From positions 620,001-684,000 of the forward strand of contig NZ_CP159825.1 in assembly GCF_047729555.1 (NCBI RefSeq): a stretch of DNA of 64,000 nt. The letters run 5' to 3'. The notes below the pieces were generated by a model. It worked only from the letters and a program-made list of their open reading frames with translations, did no database searches and was not told the DNA's origin. The translations under genes and the position numbers were made by a program. This DNA is from Porticoccus sp905181945 (GTDB lineage: Bacteria > Pseudomonadota > Gammaproteobacteria > Pseudomonadales > Porticoccaceae). Shown in pieces: positions 52,640 to 62,128 of the stretch; the stretch's first letter is position 1, and every line of letters begins with the position of its first letter.

Positions 52640-52668
52640 AGCCGCTTGTACTAAGCGGCTTTTTTTTT
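52640..52668 (+). terminator. Rho-independent terminator after acpP
   Basis: AGCCGCTT (52640-52647) pairs perfectly with AAGCGGCT (52653-52660) around a 5-nt loop, followed by eight T residues. It lies 22 bp past the acpP stop. It would end the fab/acpP transcript, leaving pabC-mltG-tmk-holB for a separate or read-through transcript. Confidence 0.9.
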
Positions 52669-52704
52669 GCCTGCAATTAATCGATATATTTGGTTTAATT
52701 ACTT

Positions 52705-53550
52705 ATGAGCAGTGATAATGAATTTCTTTGTTTTATAAATGGCGAGCCAGCAGACTCTATTTTGGTTAGCGATCGGGGGCTGTCTTATGGACATGGATTA
52801 TTTGAGACCATCAAAATATCCAATAAGATAGCACCACTTTTAAGGTACCATCTTGAGCGGTTAACTGAAGGAGCTAGAGCTATTGGCATCGCTTGCAATG
52901 AAGCGCTCCTAAAAAAATACTTTTACCAGCTCTTGGAGATGATTCCTGAAGACGGAGTTGTAAAAATTATTGTTACAGCCGGCAGCGGGAAAAGAGGATA
53001 TTTTTACAACAAACCAAACAGCACTTGTTATATTTTACAATGGTACCCCATTGATACAAACTTTTCTTTGCCTAGAGCACAAGGAGTTTCATTAAAGTGT
53101 TGTCAGCATCGCCTGCCCATCTCCCCTTTGCTGTCAGGCATTAAGCATCTAAATCGATTGGATCAGGTTGTTGCGCGAGCAGAATGGGAAGATGAATTTT
53201 ATGATGGACTGATGTTAAATCAGGATGACTATGTGGTTGAATGCGTAAGTAGCAACATTTTTATTTTTAAATCAGGAACCTGGATTACCCCCGAGATTAC
53301 AGAATGCGGGGTTGCTGGCGTCATGCGTAGATACCTCATGGATGATTTATTTCCAAGCACTGGATATATTGTTAAAGAAGTTAAGCTAGCTATGAATGAT
53401 TTGCTGTCTGCTGATGAGGTTTTTATTTGTAATTCTATTGCTGGAATTTTACCGGTGTTATCTGTTGATAGTCACTGTAGCTGGCCTAGGGGCAATTACA
53501 CCCAGAAGATACAAAAAGAACTATATAAGGTTTTTCCATGCTACCAGTGA
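52705..53550 (+). CDS. pabC: Aminodeoxychorismate lyase (PabC)
   Basis: Fold-type IV PLP enzyme that releases pyruvate from 4-amino-4-deoxychorismate to yield p-aminobenzoate for folate. Landmarks are VSDRGLSYGHGLFETIKI at the N-terminus, the Schiff-base lysine in LSGIKHLNRLDQVVAR, EWEDEFYDGLMLN, and EVFICNSIAGILPV. Length 281 is standard. It overlaps mltG by 13 bp, so the two are translationally coupled, as is common. Confidence 0.93.
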   Translation: MSSDNEFLCFINGEPADSILVSDRGLSYGHGLFETIKISNKIAPLLRYHLERLTEGARAIGIACNEALLKKYFYQLLEMIPEDGVVKIIVTAGSGKRGYFYNKPNSTCYILQWYPIDTNFSLPRAQGVSLKCCQHRLPISPLLSGIKHLNRLDQVVARAEWEDEFYDGLMLNQDDYVVECVSSNIFIFKSGTWITPEITECGVAGVMRRYLMDDLFPSTGYIVKEVKLAMNDLLSADEVFICNSIAGILPVLSVDSHCSWPRGNYTQKIQKELYKVFPCYQ

Positions 53551-54563
53551 GGCGTAAAAAGTTATTATGGACATTTTTGATAAGCCTCAGCTTTATATTT
53601 TCAATGGAACGACTTTCTTCTTTTCTTGATTCTCCAATTACAGAACTAAAAGAACCCTTGGTTCTAGTTGTTCCGAAAGGTAGGGGATTAAGCGCTATAT
53701 CAGATGAGTTATCAAAAAAAGGGCTTCTTTCGTGGCCAAAACTTTATGTAGCTTATGCTCAAGCCAGCAGCCAGACATCTATTTTTGCCGGGGAATACTT
53801 GATTTACCCAGGTTCTTCGTTAAAAAATATTCTTAAAATCTTGACTGATGGAGATGTAGTTAAATACAAATTAACTATACCTGAAGGGCTACGCTCTAGA
53901 GACTTTTTGGATCTGCTGGCTAGACAGCCAAAACTATCTCATCAGTTGAATGGTTTGAGCGATGCAGAGATTATTGCCACCCTTGGTGGAAAAATTTCTC
54001 AGTTTGAAGGGGCTTTTTTCCCTGACACATATTTATATAGTAAGGGGGATAGTGACATTGAAATTCTTCAATTAGCGCATGATGCTATGAACAGAACGCT
54101 AAAGGAAGAGTGGGAGCAAAGAGCCCCTGATTTACCCTATAGATCTTCCTATGAGGCTTTGATATTGGCCTCAATCATAGAAAAAGAGGCCAGTTCCACC
54201 TCTGAAAAGAAAAATATTGCTGCTGTTTTTGTCAATAGGCTGAAAAAAGGGATGCGCTTGCAGGCAGACCCCACCGTAATATATGGCTTGGGAGATAAGT
54301 ATCAGGGCAATATTACACGGCGTCACTTAAAGAAAGCCACACCATACAATACCTATGTGATTAAAGGCCTTCCGCCCACTCCAATTGCCCTGCCTGGTAG
54401 AGATTCCATTTATGCAGCGCTCCATCCACTGAAAACTGATGCTCTGTATTTTGTTGCAAAGGGGGATGGAAGCCATTTTTTTTCCGCCAGTCTAGATGAA
54501 CACTTAAACGCAGTGAAGCAGTATCAGTTAAACCGAAAATCAGACTACCATTCAAACCCGTGA
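53538..54563 (+). CDS. mltG: MltG-like endolytic murein transglycosylase
   Basis: Inner-membrane YceG/MltG-family lytic transglycosylase that terminates glycan polymerisation. One N-terminal transmembrane helix (residues about 8-26) is followed by LysM-like and YceG domains. The catalytic glutamate lies in ASIIEKEASSTSEKK; the active-site segment VFVNRLKKGMRLQADPTVIYGLGD is characteristic. Length 341 is normal. It overlaps pabC and reaches tmk by a few bases. Confidence 0.93.
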   Translation: MLPVRRKKLLWTFLISLSFIFSMERLSSFLDSPITELKEPLVLVVPKGRGLSAISDELSKKGLLSWPKLYVAYAQASSQTSIFAGEYLIYPGSSLKNILKILTDGDVVKYKLTIPEGLRSRDFLDLLARQPKLSHQLNGLSDAEIIATLGGKISQFEGAFFPDTYLYSKGDSDIEILQLAHDAMNRTLKEEWEQRAPDLPYRSSYEALILASIIEKEASSTSEKKNIAAVFVNRLKKGMRLQADPTVIYGLGDKYQGNITRRHLKKATPYNTYVIKGLPPTPIALPGRDSIYAALHPLKTDALYFVAKGDGSHFFSASLDEHLNAVKQYQLNRKSDYHSNP

Positions 54564-54580
54564 GCTTAGACTGGCTATTT

Positions 54581-55219
54581 ATGAATAAAAAATTGGGAAA
54601 ATTTATAACTATTGAAGGGGCAGAGGGCGTTGGAAAAACGACCAATATGGCGTTTATTAAAAAATGGTTAGATGAAAAAGAGATAAAACACATATTGACC
54701 CGAGAGCCAGGAGGTACACCTATCGCGGAAAGTATTCGCGATCTATTGCTGGTGCCCAGAAATGAAATAGTGGATGAGAGTACAGAGCTGCTGTTAATGT
54801 TTGCTGCGCGAGCCCAACATCTTGCTGAAGTGATCATCCCAAGTTTGAATCGAGGGGAGTGGGTGCTATGCGATCGATTCACTGATGCTACATACGCCTA
54901 TCAGGGCGGAGGTCGCGGTATTTCGAGTGAAAAAATTTCCACCTTAGAGCACCTTGTCCAAGGGGATTTACGTCCAGATTTAACCTTATTGCTAGATATT
55001 CCTGTCACACAAGGGCTTGAAAGGGCTCTAGGTAGAAGTAAGCCAGATCGATTTGAGCAAGAAAAAATAGAATTCTTTGAGAGGGTCAGAGGTAGTTATC
55101 TCTCAAGGGCATCTGATTTCCCTCAGCAATATCGAGTGATTGACGCCTCAAATACTTTGTCAGAAGTTCAACTAGAGCTTGGGGTTGCTTTGGAAGAATT
55201 TTTGCATGAGGTAAAATAA
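54581..55219 (+). CDS. tmk: Thymidylate kinase
   Basis: Phosphorylates dTMP to dTDP with ATP. The P-loop GAEGVGKT is at residues 13-20. The DR(Y/F)-motif is CDRFTDATYAYQGGGRG, and the TREPGGTPIAE segment binds dTMP. The LID region is ALGRSKPDRFEQEKIEFFERV. I start at the ATG at 54581; a GTG at 54560, overlapping the mltG stop, would add seven residues. Neither has a good Shine-Dalgarno. Length is 212 residues. Confidence 0.95.
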   Translation: MNKKLGKFITIEGAEGVGKTTNMAFIKKWLDEKEIKHILTREPGGTPIAESIRDLLLVPRNEIVDESTELLLMFAARAQHLAEVIIPSLNRGEWVLCDRFTDATYAYQGGGRGISSEKISTLEHLVQGDLRPDLTLLLDIPVTQGLERALGRSKPDRFEQEKIEFFERVRGSYLSRASDFPQQYRVIDASNTLSEVQLELGVALEEFLHEVK

Positions 55220-55222
55220 ATC

Positions 55223-56179
55223 ATGCTTGACTCTTACCCAGATGCACCTAATATTTATTTTTCTTGGCAAAAATCTCAATGGGAAAAGTTGAATTTCGAT
55301 ATAGAGAACGACCGACTCCCTCATGCCATTAACCTGGTGGGGCCAAGCCATGTCGGTAAATATCAATTCGCTGCATCGTTTGCCCAGAGAATATTGTGTC
55401 TTAGTTCGCTAGATGGCCATGCTTGCGGTCAATGTAAGGCATGTAAGCTTATTTTTGCAGACAATCACCCTGATTTAAGGAGGCTGGAGCCAGACAACAA
55501 AAGTAAAACTCTAGGTGTTGATAGTATTCGTGAGCTGGGTGAATTTTTTGCGAAAACATCACAGCAGGGTGGATGGAAGGTGGTCATCATTAATCCCGCG
55601 GAATCCATGAATCTTAACGCAGCAAATGCATTGTTAAAAAATCTCGAAGAACCCCGAGAAAAAACCTTAATACTATTGATCTGTCATCAGCCAAGCAGAC
55701 TGTTGGTGACTATAAAAAGTAGATGCCGGCTAGTAAGATTTCCAGTTCCCTCACTTCCGGAGATGAGATTATGGCTATCAAAGAATTTAGCGCCCAGAGA
55801 AGACATAGAGGAACTGATTCAATATGCTAGCGGTAGCCCGCTTCTAGCCATCAAGCTTACAGAAACTGGTCTTCTTGAATCTCGTCGTAAGTTTGATAGA
55901 TTGCTGGATGATCTGGCTACACATAAGATTTCAGCCATAAGTGCTGCTGAAGCATGTAAAGAAAACGATCCTCACATGGCTTTAGATTGGCTATATTATA
56001 AGCTAGTCTTGGAGATTAGATCTGGAGCTAAAATCACTTCTCCTGTGCTGTCTTTTCGCTATATGGATAGATTGATTCAATCGAAAAAATTAGTACAAAG
56101 CCCAGCCAATCTTAATTTATTATTGATTTGGGAAGAACTACTGATTAACTGGCAGCAGCTATTTAAAAAAAATAAATAA
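55223..56179 (+). CDS. holB: DNA polymerase III delta-prime subunit
   Basis: Clamp-loader subunit that, with tau/gamma and delta, loads the beta sliding clamp. The N-terminal AAA+ domain has a Walker-A-like loop, GPSHVGKYQFA. The four zinc-ligand cysteines include CGQCKACKLIF preceded by Cys in the same loop. ALLKNLEEPREKTLILLICHQPSRLLVTIKSRC contains the SRC motif of the clamp-loader family. Length 318 fits. The pilZ gene that follows holB in Pseudomonas is absent here. Confidence 0.9.
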   Translation: MLDSYPDAPNIYFSWQKSQWEKLNFDIENDRLPHAINLVGPSHVGKYQFAASFAQRILCLSSLDGHACGQCKACKLIFADNHPDLRRLEPDNKSKTLGVDSIRELGEFFAKTSQQGGWKVVIINPAESMNLNAANALLKNLEEPREKTLILLICHQPSRLLVTIKSRCRLVRFPVPSLPEMRLWLSKNLAPREDIEELIQYASGSPLLAIKLTETGLLESRRKFDRLLDDLATHKISAISAAEACKENDPHMALDWLYYKLVLEIRSGAKITSPVLSFRYMDRLIQSKKLVQSPANLNLLLIWEELLINWQQLFKKNK

Positions 56180-56251
56180 GTACTTAAATAACTTTTTAAG
56201 CTATCCGAGTTAAATGGTTAACAGACCGCAACAAAAAGTAAGGATTTTATA

Positions 56252-57031
56252 GTGTTTGTAGACTCGCATTGTCATCTCGACCGTCTAGACCTAAGCATCT
56301 ATGGAGGATCCCTCGATCGTCTACTTGATGCTGCTAGAGAGGCAGGCGTGCATCGTTTTCTCAGCGTTGGTATTGATATCGAGTCATCTAGAAAGATTCT
56401 TGATTTAGCTGCCAAATACAGTGATGTCGATGTGTCAATTGGGCTCCACCCTCTGCAAGACTCTATTCCGGTTATCCCTAGTGTTGGTGATCTAGTTGCT
56501 CTTGCTCGCCATCCTAAGGTAGTCGCTATAGGTGAGACAGGCTTAGATAATCACTATGGCAAAAAGTCTTCTGGCTGGCAGCAAGAAAGTTTTATTGTTC
56601 ATTTGCGCGCTGCTAGTGAGCTCCTGAAGCCAGTAATTGTCCATACTAGAAAGGCGCACAATAAAACGATTGAGATTTTGCGCAATTATGCAAATATAAG
56701 ATCTGCCGGAGTGCTTCATTGCTTCACTGAAACATTAGAAATGGCTTGCGAGGCAATCGAGTTAAATTTTTATATTTCATTTTCTGGAATTATTACCTTT
56801 AAAAATGCGGCCTCTTTAAGAGACGTGGCAAGCAAAATTCCCTTGGATCGAATATTAATAGAAACGGACTCACCTTGGTTAGCGCCTATTCCTCATAGAG
56901 GCAAGAGCAATGAACCAAAATATGTATCAGAGGTAGCCAAGCTGATTGCTGAGATCAAAGAAATTACTTTAGATGAAGTCTGCGAAACAACATCGTATAA
57001 CTACCAACAGTTATTTCTCTCTAATTTATAA
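56252..57031 (+). CDS. tatD: TatD-family metal-dependent deoxyribonuclease
   Basis: Amidohydrolase-fold nuclease, 259 residues. Metal-ligand motifs are DSHCHLD at the N-terminus, the glutamate in GETGLDNHY, His in VIVHTRKA and LHCFTE, and the aspartate in ILIETDSPWLAP. The start is a GTG, with AAGGA upstream. It fits the family of 3'-5' exonucleases/YcfH type that follows holB in gammaproteobacteria. Cellular role in DNA repair is inferred from the family. Confidence 0.93.
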   Translation: MFVDSHCHLDRLDLSIYGGSLDRLLDAAREAGVHRFLSVGIDIESSRKILDLAAKYSDVDVSIGLHPLQDSIPVIPSVGDLVALARHPKVVAIGETGLDNHYGKKSSGWQQESFIVHLRAASELLKPVIVHTRKAHNKTIEILRNYANIRSAGVLHCFTETLEMACEAIELNFYISFSGIITFKNAASLRDVASKIPLDRILIETDSPWLAPIPHRGKSNEPKYVSEVAKLIAEIKEITLDEVCETTSYNYQQLFLSNL

Positions 57032-57033
57032 GA

Positions 57034-57975
57034 TTATTTTTCGTTAGGGTTCGATCCTGTCTCGCTAACAATTAAATCTACTTTTTTAATGCCTGCAATT
57101 TTTTCATACACAGCTTGATCGAGTGTGAAATATTCATTTCTGTCACTCCGGGTCACATAAAAGCTATTGTCGGATTTGACGAATGTGTAGATCCATTTGC
57201 CTGTATCATCAGTAACGTCTACTTGTAATTTTTCAGAAGCATTTGGCTGGGTATCTGGATTAAATGAAGAAATTTTTAGGATTTTTAGACTGGAGAGTAG
57301 TTGATCCAATTCATCTGCTTTATTTTGATCTAGCCTTTTAGGTGAGCCTTTCCCCAAAAGAATGGATGGCCCTGATCGGTCAAATTCCCAACTTGCACCA
57401 GTTCTTTTCAGCCTGTAATCGGCAGCTTTTATCATGTTGATATTATTTGTCGCAATCAAGGATTTATTAAACCATTCTCCAACATTTGCACTGATATCAA
57501 GAGTATCCAGCTTGACGTTGTATATAGTGTCGTCGTTAATTTGACGAACATTTGATTGGCGGAGCCCTATCGAGCTTCCGAACAACAACTTCCCGACAGA
57601 AGTGTTATTCTTGAAAAGTTCTACACGCCTCACAAATTTGCTGTCCGAGACCTTAAATCTTTCATGGCTATCGCGTAGAGTTGCAACTGGCCAACCAGTC
57701 TTTAATGATTTTAGATTACGAAAAAAAGCGTTAACAGATGCAGTACTTACAGGCAGTTGTTGATTTGATAGCGACCATGAGCTATTGGATTTTACTAAAG
57801 TGATCCCGCCACCTGTGTCCTCAATGGTGAACTTGTCAATACTTGCCCAGTCGATATCCAAAATTGGTTTTGGCTTATGTGCGACAGATTCAAGATGGTT
57901 GCTCCACAGAAGAGTTGCTGCAATTAGCACCTGAAGCATCAATAGGCTTGTTAGCCAGAATTTTAGTTGTTTCAT
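57034..57975 (-). CDS. DUF4340 periplasmic/membrane-anchored protein of an ABC cluster
   Basis: A protein of 313 residues with an N-terminal hydrophobic anchor (LKFWLTSLLMLQVLIAATLLW) and a mature domain following the DUF4340 pattern: DWASIDKFTIEDTGGGITLVKSNSSWSLSNQQLPVSTASVNAFFRNLKSLK at residues about 44-96, which repeats in part near 200 (WEFDRSGPSILLGKGSPKRLDQNKADELDQLLSSL). Such proteins are encoded with GldG-like transport genes. It is the last gene of the three-gene ABC operon. Function unproven. Confidence 0.8.
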   Translation of the reverse strand: MKQLKFWLTSLLMLQVLIAATLLWSNHLESVAHKPKPILDIDWASIDKFTIEDTGGGITLVKSNSSWSLSNQQLPVSTASVNAFFRNLKSLKTGWPVATLRDSHERFKVSDSKFVRRVELFKNNTSVGKLLFGSSIGLRQSNVRQINDDTIYNVKLDTLDISANVGEWFNKSLIATNNINMIKAADYRLKRTGASWEFDRSGPSILLGKGSPKRLDQNKADELDQLLSSLKILKISSFNPDTQPNASEKLQVDVTDDTGKWIYTFVKSDNSFYVTRSDRNEYFTLDQAVYEKIAGIKKVDLIVSETGSNPNEK

Positions 57976-57987
57976 TATCGCTCTCCT

Positions 57988-60852
57988 TTATCGAGTCAGT
58001 AAAGTTGTATAGCGAAGTTGTTTTAATTTTTTGCGACGTGTTCTTACCAGCGCTATTGTTAGTAGCGACATAACAATTAACCCATAGTTTAAGTATTCCC
58101 AGAATAACTGGGAGCCATATTCCATTGAAGGCAGTGTGCGATTGAAATGGCCGCGTGAGCGAATGCTTAGAAGGCCGGCATCCTCAAGAGCCCAGTCTAT
58201 AGTGTTTGCAATAAGATCCATGCTTCCTCGGTACTCACTACCAATAGCGGAATTAGCAATTGTTAGAGTCTGATCCCTAAGAAAATCATTAGAACTAAAT
58301 AGTATGAGTTGAGAGGCCGTTGGTGATTTTTCCAAAACATCTCGCGTAATGATATCTGTTTTGTCGACCTCTTCCAAAGTAAGAGGGGACTCTTTTCCAG
58401 AAAAATAGGAAGAAAATCCACCTTTTATTGCAACGCCTAGCAGGTGCGAGTCAAAATCACCAGTGCGACTAAAGGGCATTACACCTTCATTATCAATTTC
58501 CGGCATGATTTCAGTATCATCTGAAAGCCATGATTTTTCAGAGCTCCTTATTAGCTCAATGACTTGTCTTGGGCTGTTTTTTTCTTCGTCGATACTGATG
58601 GGTGAACTCCAAGCCATTGTGACTTGCTCTAAATTTGCAGTAATAGGATTTTCAGAATTGAATCCATTGGAGCGAATATCTGCAAAGTAGGGGTATTCAA
58701 TCATTCTCACTTCTTGGACTTGGTTACCACCAACTTTCCGCATAACAGGTAAAGGAAATGCTTTGTTTTGCATATCAAGAACTAGTGTTTCTTCCATGAA
58801 TAGACCGTGGTGTTTCAGCCAGTCTTTGAATTCACCCTCAAGTTTCGCTAAACCTAGCCCTCCTTGACCTATAGTCATAGTGTAAGGAGAAGACATTACA
58901 ACAACTGACCCCCCTTTCATTAAAAATTGATCGACAGCAAAGACTTCCTTGGGTTTCATTCCGTTTGGTGCAGCAACTAGAAGAATATCAATTTCTCCAG
59001 AAACACGCCCATCGCTGATATCCTCATCCCTAATATTTAGGTCTGTGCCCAAAAAGCCAGCCAGCTCTGTAAATCTTGGAACAGATAGGCCAATTTGGGC
59101 TAATTTTGGATCATCTTTAGGTTGAACTATGCCAATAGTTTTTACGAAGCCTTCCCCAAAGCGCTTTATGGCTGCCTTGAGATTTCGCTCAAGGCTAACC
59201 TTAGTCCTGTCTTCCAAAGGAACCTGTATGGCCATTCCATCTTTTTCAAGAATGAGATGAAAGTAGAAAAAATCACCTGCAAACTGCTTGTTTAGTGACA
59301 AGGGCTGCAGTCCATATAGTTTAGATAGTTTTTTGGCGCCAGAACTACTATTTTCATAGGGGTCAATTATATTTAATGAGAATAGACCCTTAGAGTTTCG
59401 CGTTAGCTCCTTTGAAAGCTCTAAAACATCATTTTTATGCAGGGTTAGGTCGTTCGGTAAAAGGCTATCATTAGAAATATATGCGTTCAGTGCAAGCTTC
59501 CCCTCGATGGAGTCGAAGATATTGCCACCACTTCGATAGGTGTTTAGCACCTTTTTGATACTCCGAGTCAAATCATACTCTGGATTACGAAGAACTATTT
59601 CAAAATTTTTATCTCCCTGTGCTCTTGTTTCGATCAAGTCTTGAAAATCTAGGACCTCAAACTCTTCACCGTAGCCCACTAAAATATGGAAATATGAATT
59701 AACTATAGCTGATTGATAGCGATCGGCCACCTGAAGTGGTATTGGCCTAACACCATACTTCTGATTTGCCTCTTCTTCTGTCTCTATACTGGACACGGGG
59801 TCTATGAATTCAATGCGTATTTTACCCTTGCCGGCAATCTTATATTCGCGAATTAGATCTTTTATTTGAGGAACCAGGGGAGATAACATGGGGTGAGTTT
59901 TCCCGCTAAAATAACCCCGTATCAGTAAAGGCTCTTCTAGCTGACTCAAGTATTCTCTTGTTGAGGAAGAGATGGAATATTGCTTGCCCTGGGTTGTGTC
60001 AATCCGAAGAGATGAGATCTGACCAAGCCATAAGTTGACACTGACTATGTTAATGACAGCGAGGATTATAACGCTACGCCAAATTTTATGGCGTGGGGTC
60101 GAAGTATTTTCTGCCCAGCGCTCTTTTTCTAGCGTGAATATATTAAGAGATAAAAAAACAAAAATAATACTTAAATAATAATAGAGATCTCTGATATCTA
60201 TTACTCCTCGAGTAATAGAGTCAAAACGAGCCCCAGTTCCAAGCAACCTAAACCATTCGCCAGCCTGATTTCCAAAAAAATCAGTAATTGTAGCTGTTCC
60301 AATTAGATAAAATAATCCTGATAGTGAAACAGCACAAATAAGGCTAACTATCTGATTATCACTTTTTGCCGATACGTACAAACCTATAGAGAGGTATGCT
60401 GCGCCAAGAAAAAAGGCTGCTAAATAGCCTGCTACTATTGGTCCCCAGTCAAGCTCACCAAGCTGAGATATAGTCAAAGGTAGAGGTACGGTGATAATAA
60501 GCGCGATCGCAAGCAATGCCAAGCAGCCAACAAATTTTCCAACTACAAAATACCAAAGAGGTAGTGGTTGAGTTAAAATATGCTCGAGAGTACCAGTTCT
60601 TCGCTCTTCACTCCAAAGTCTCATTGTCAAGGTGCTTGTAAGAAACAAGAGAAGAATGGGCATCCATTCAAATAATGGCCGGATATCAGCTATGTTTCTT
60701 GAAAAAAATGACTCCCCCCAAAAAAATATAAACAAAGAAACTGCTGCAAATGTTGCTAAAAATAAGTAAGCAGTAGGAGATGCAAAAAATAAGGTTATTT
60801 CTTTTGATGCAATACGCCAAATTAACTTCATATTTTTTGATGAATTGTTCAT
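57988..60852 (-). CDS. GldF-GldG-like fused ABC permease/auxiliary protein
   Basis: Fusion of two parts usually encoded separately. Residues about 1-260 form an ABC-2 type permease (GldF-like) with about six membrane helices and SEERRTGTLEHILTQPLPLW. From about 270 onward is the GldG/DUF4350-type auxiliary domain, mostly periplasmic (YSISSSTREYLSQLEEPLLIRGYFSG, IDILLVAAPNGM), with a C-terminal helix. I place the start at the ATG at 60852, 1 bp after the ATPase stop. In Bacteroidetes the homologues support gliding; the substrate in gammaproteobacteria is unknown. Confidence 0.85.
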   Translation of the reverse strand: MNNSSKNMKLIWRIASKEITLFFASPTAYLFLATFAAVSLFIFFWGESFFSRNIADIRPLFEWMPILLLFLTSTLTMRLWSEERRTGTLEHILTQPLPLWYFVVGKFVGCLALLAIALIITVPLPLTISQLGELDWGPIVAGYLAAFFLGAAYLSIGLYVSAKSDNQIVSLICAVSLSGLFYLIGTATITDFFGNQAGEWFRLLGTGARFDSITRGVIDIRDLYYYLSIIFVFLSLNIFTLEKERWAENTSTPRHKIWRSVIILAVINIVSVNLWLGQISSLRIDTTQGKQYSISSSTREYLSQLEEPLLIRGYFSGKTHPMLSPLVPQIKDLIREYKIAGKGKIRIEFIDPVSSIETEEEANQKYGVRPIPLQVADRYQSAIVNSYFHILVGYGEEFEVLDFQDLIETRAQGDKNFEIVLRNPEYDLTRSIKKVLNTYRSGGNIFDSIEGKLALNAYISNDSLLPNDLTLHKNDVLELSKELTRNSKGLFSLNIIDPYENSSSGAKKLSKLYGLQPLSLNKQFAGDFFYFHLILEKDGMAIQVPLEDRTKVSLERNLKAAIKRFGEGFVKTIGIVQPKDDPKLAQIGLSVPRFTELAGFLGTDLNIRDEDISDGRVSGEIDILLVAAPNGMKPKEVFAVDQFLMKGGSVVVMSSPYTMTIGQGGLGLAKLEGEFKDWLKHHGLFMEETLVLDMQNKAFPLPVMRKVGGNQVQEVRMIEYPYFADIRSNGFNSENPITANLEQVTMAWSSPISIDEEKNSPRQVIELIRSSEKSWLSDDTEIMPEIDNEGVMPFSRTGDFDSHLLGVAIKGGFSSYFSGKESPLTLEEVDKTDIITRDVLEKSPTASQLILFSSNDFLRDQTLTIANSAIGSEYRGSMDLIANTIDWALEDAGLLSIRSRGHFNRTLPSMEYGSQLFWEYLNYGLIVMSLLTIALVRTRRKKLKQLRYTTLLTR

Positions 60853-60853
60853 T

Positions 60854-61810
60854 TTAAGTATCCATTCTATTTGTGCTTGAGGAAAGGTCATTAGCCTCTC
60901 TGAATAAAGCCTCTAGATCTTTGACCTCTTTGTTTATGGAATAAAGATTAGCTCCAGAAGAAACAATTAATCTAGCGATTTGCCCAATAATTGCGTCATC
61001 TTCGATTATATCTTTAAGCTCTATGCGGTAAGAAAAAACGGAATTATCTTCTGTTAGTAGTTCATCAACAGAACTAATGTTATCGATAGATAAAAGTGCT
61101 GTAATTATCTCATCCTTGGTTAGCGAAGATGAGAGCAATAAGTGGTTACTTTTTCTTAACTCTTTTAGCTCTGCATCAACAGCTACTTTTCCATTTCGGA
61201 TAATAAGCGCTCTACTACACAAAGCATCAACTTCTTGCATAATGTGTGTCGAAAGAATCACGGTTGCATCTTTTGAGAGATCGCGAATCAATGTCCTCAC
61301 AAGATTCGTTTGTTTAGGGTCAAGGCCATTTGTCGGCTCATCTAAAATTAATAGTTTGGGCTTACCTAGAATAGCCTGAGCGATACCCACACGTTGCTTG
61401 TAGCCGCGAGATAGGGTTGATATGGGAGAAAGAATCTTTGATTCTATATCCGTTGCCTGAATTACTCGTTTTATTTCTGATATTTTTTGGTTTTCATCTA
61501 TCCCTTTAATCTCACTAACATAATCAAGATAATCAGCCACAATCATTTCTGGGTAGATAGGTAAATTTTCAGACAGGTACCCAATGTCCTTCTGTGCTTT
61601 TTTAGGATTATCTTTGAGGTTGATATTGTTGATTTTAATGGTGCCATGATTTGATTCTATGAATCCACTAAGCATTTTCATGATTGTAGTTTTACCCGCA
61701 CCGTTGTGCCCAAGCAATCCGACTATTTCACCTTTAGCTATTTTGAAGCTGACATCATCGACTGCTTTAAGATCACCATATAGTCTTGTCAATTTGTTAA
61801 CTTCCAGCAT
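60854..61810 (-). CDS. ABC transporter ATP-binding protein (GldA-like)
   Basis: Energising subunit for the downstream permease. Walker A is GHNGAGKTT, the signature region reads LSRGYKQRVGIAQAIL (LSxGxxxR variant), Walker B is LLILDEPTNGLDPKQ and the switch histidine is STHIMQEV. A C-terminal extension of about 90 residues is typical of this family. Two adjacent ATGs are possible; the second, at 61810, is at a better distance from GGAG. The permease gene starts 1 bp downstream, indicating coupling. Confidence 0.9.
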   Translation of the reverse strand: MLEVNKLTRLYGDLKAVDDVSFKIAKGEIVGLLGHNGAGKTTIMKMLSGFIESNHGTIKINNINLKDNPKKAQKDIGYLSENLPIYPEMIVADYLDYVSEIKGIDENQKISEIKRVIQATDIESKILSPISTLSRGYKQRVGIAQAILGKPKLLILDEPTNGLDPKQTNLVRTLIRDLSKDATVILSTHIMQEVDALCSRALIIRNGKVAVDAELKELRKSNHLLLSSSLTKDEIITALLSIDNISSVDELLTEDNSVFSYRIELKDIIEDDAIIGQIARLIVSSGANLYSINKEVKDLEALFREANDLSSSTNRMDT

Positions 61811-62027
61811 CATGGACTCCGTAATTCAAATTTCTATATTTTCTGAAAAAGATGATATCTGCCTTATAAGCTTTTTTTATTGTAGCTATGCGAAGGCAAA
61901 TTTAAGAAGCTTTGCATACTACACTAAAAAGATACTTTTTATATATAATGACTAGCTACGAAAGCCCTTTGGGTTCTCTTAATTAATTTACCAAAGATAC
62001 GATTAATTTTTTATAATTCAACCTTTT

Positions 62028-62066
62028 TTACCTAAAAAATTAAATATTTTTTAGGTAAGTCGCGAC
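62028..62066. promoter_or_regulatory. 13-bp inverted repeat and GTCGCGAC palindrome upstream of the acyl-CoA dehydrogenase
   Basis: TTACCTAAAAAAT (62028-62040) and ATTTTTTAGGTAA (62046-62058) are perfect complements around TAAAT. GTCGCGAC (62059-62066) follows immediately and is itself palindromic. They lie 63-100 bp upstream of the gene's ATG, an appropriate place for a fatty-acid-responsive repressor site or a hairpin. The 315-bp interval 61814-62128 contains no gene. Confidence 0.45.
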
Positions 62067-62128
62067 ACATATGTATTTAATATGTTGTCATGCAGCATTA
62101 GTAGTATTTGTTCAGAGGATATGACGGT

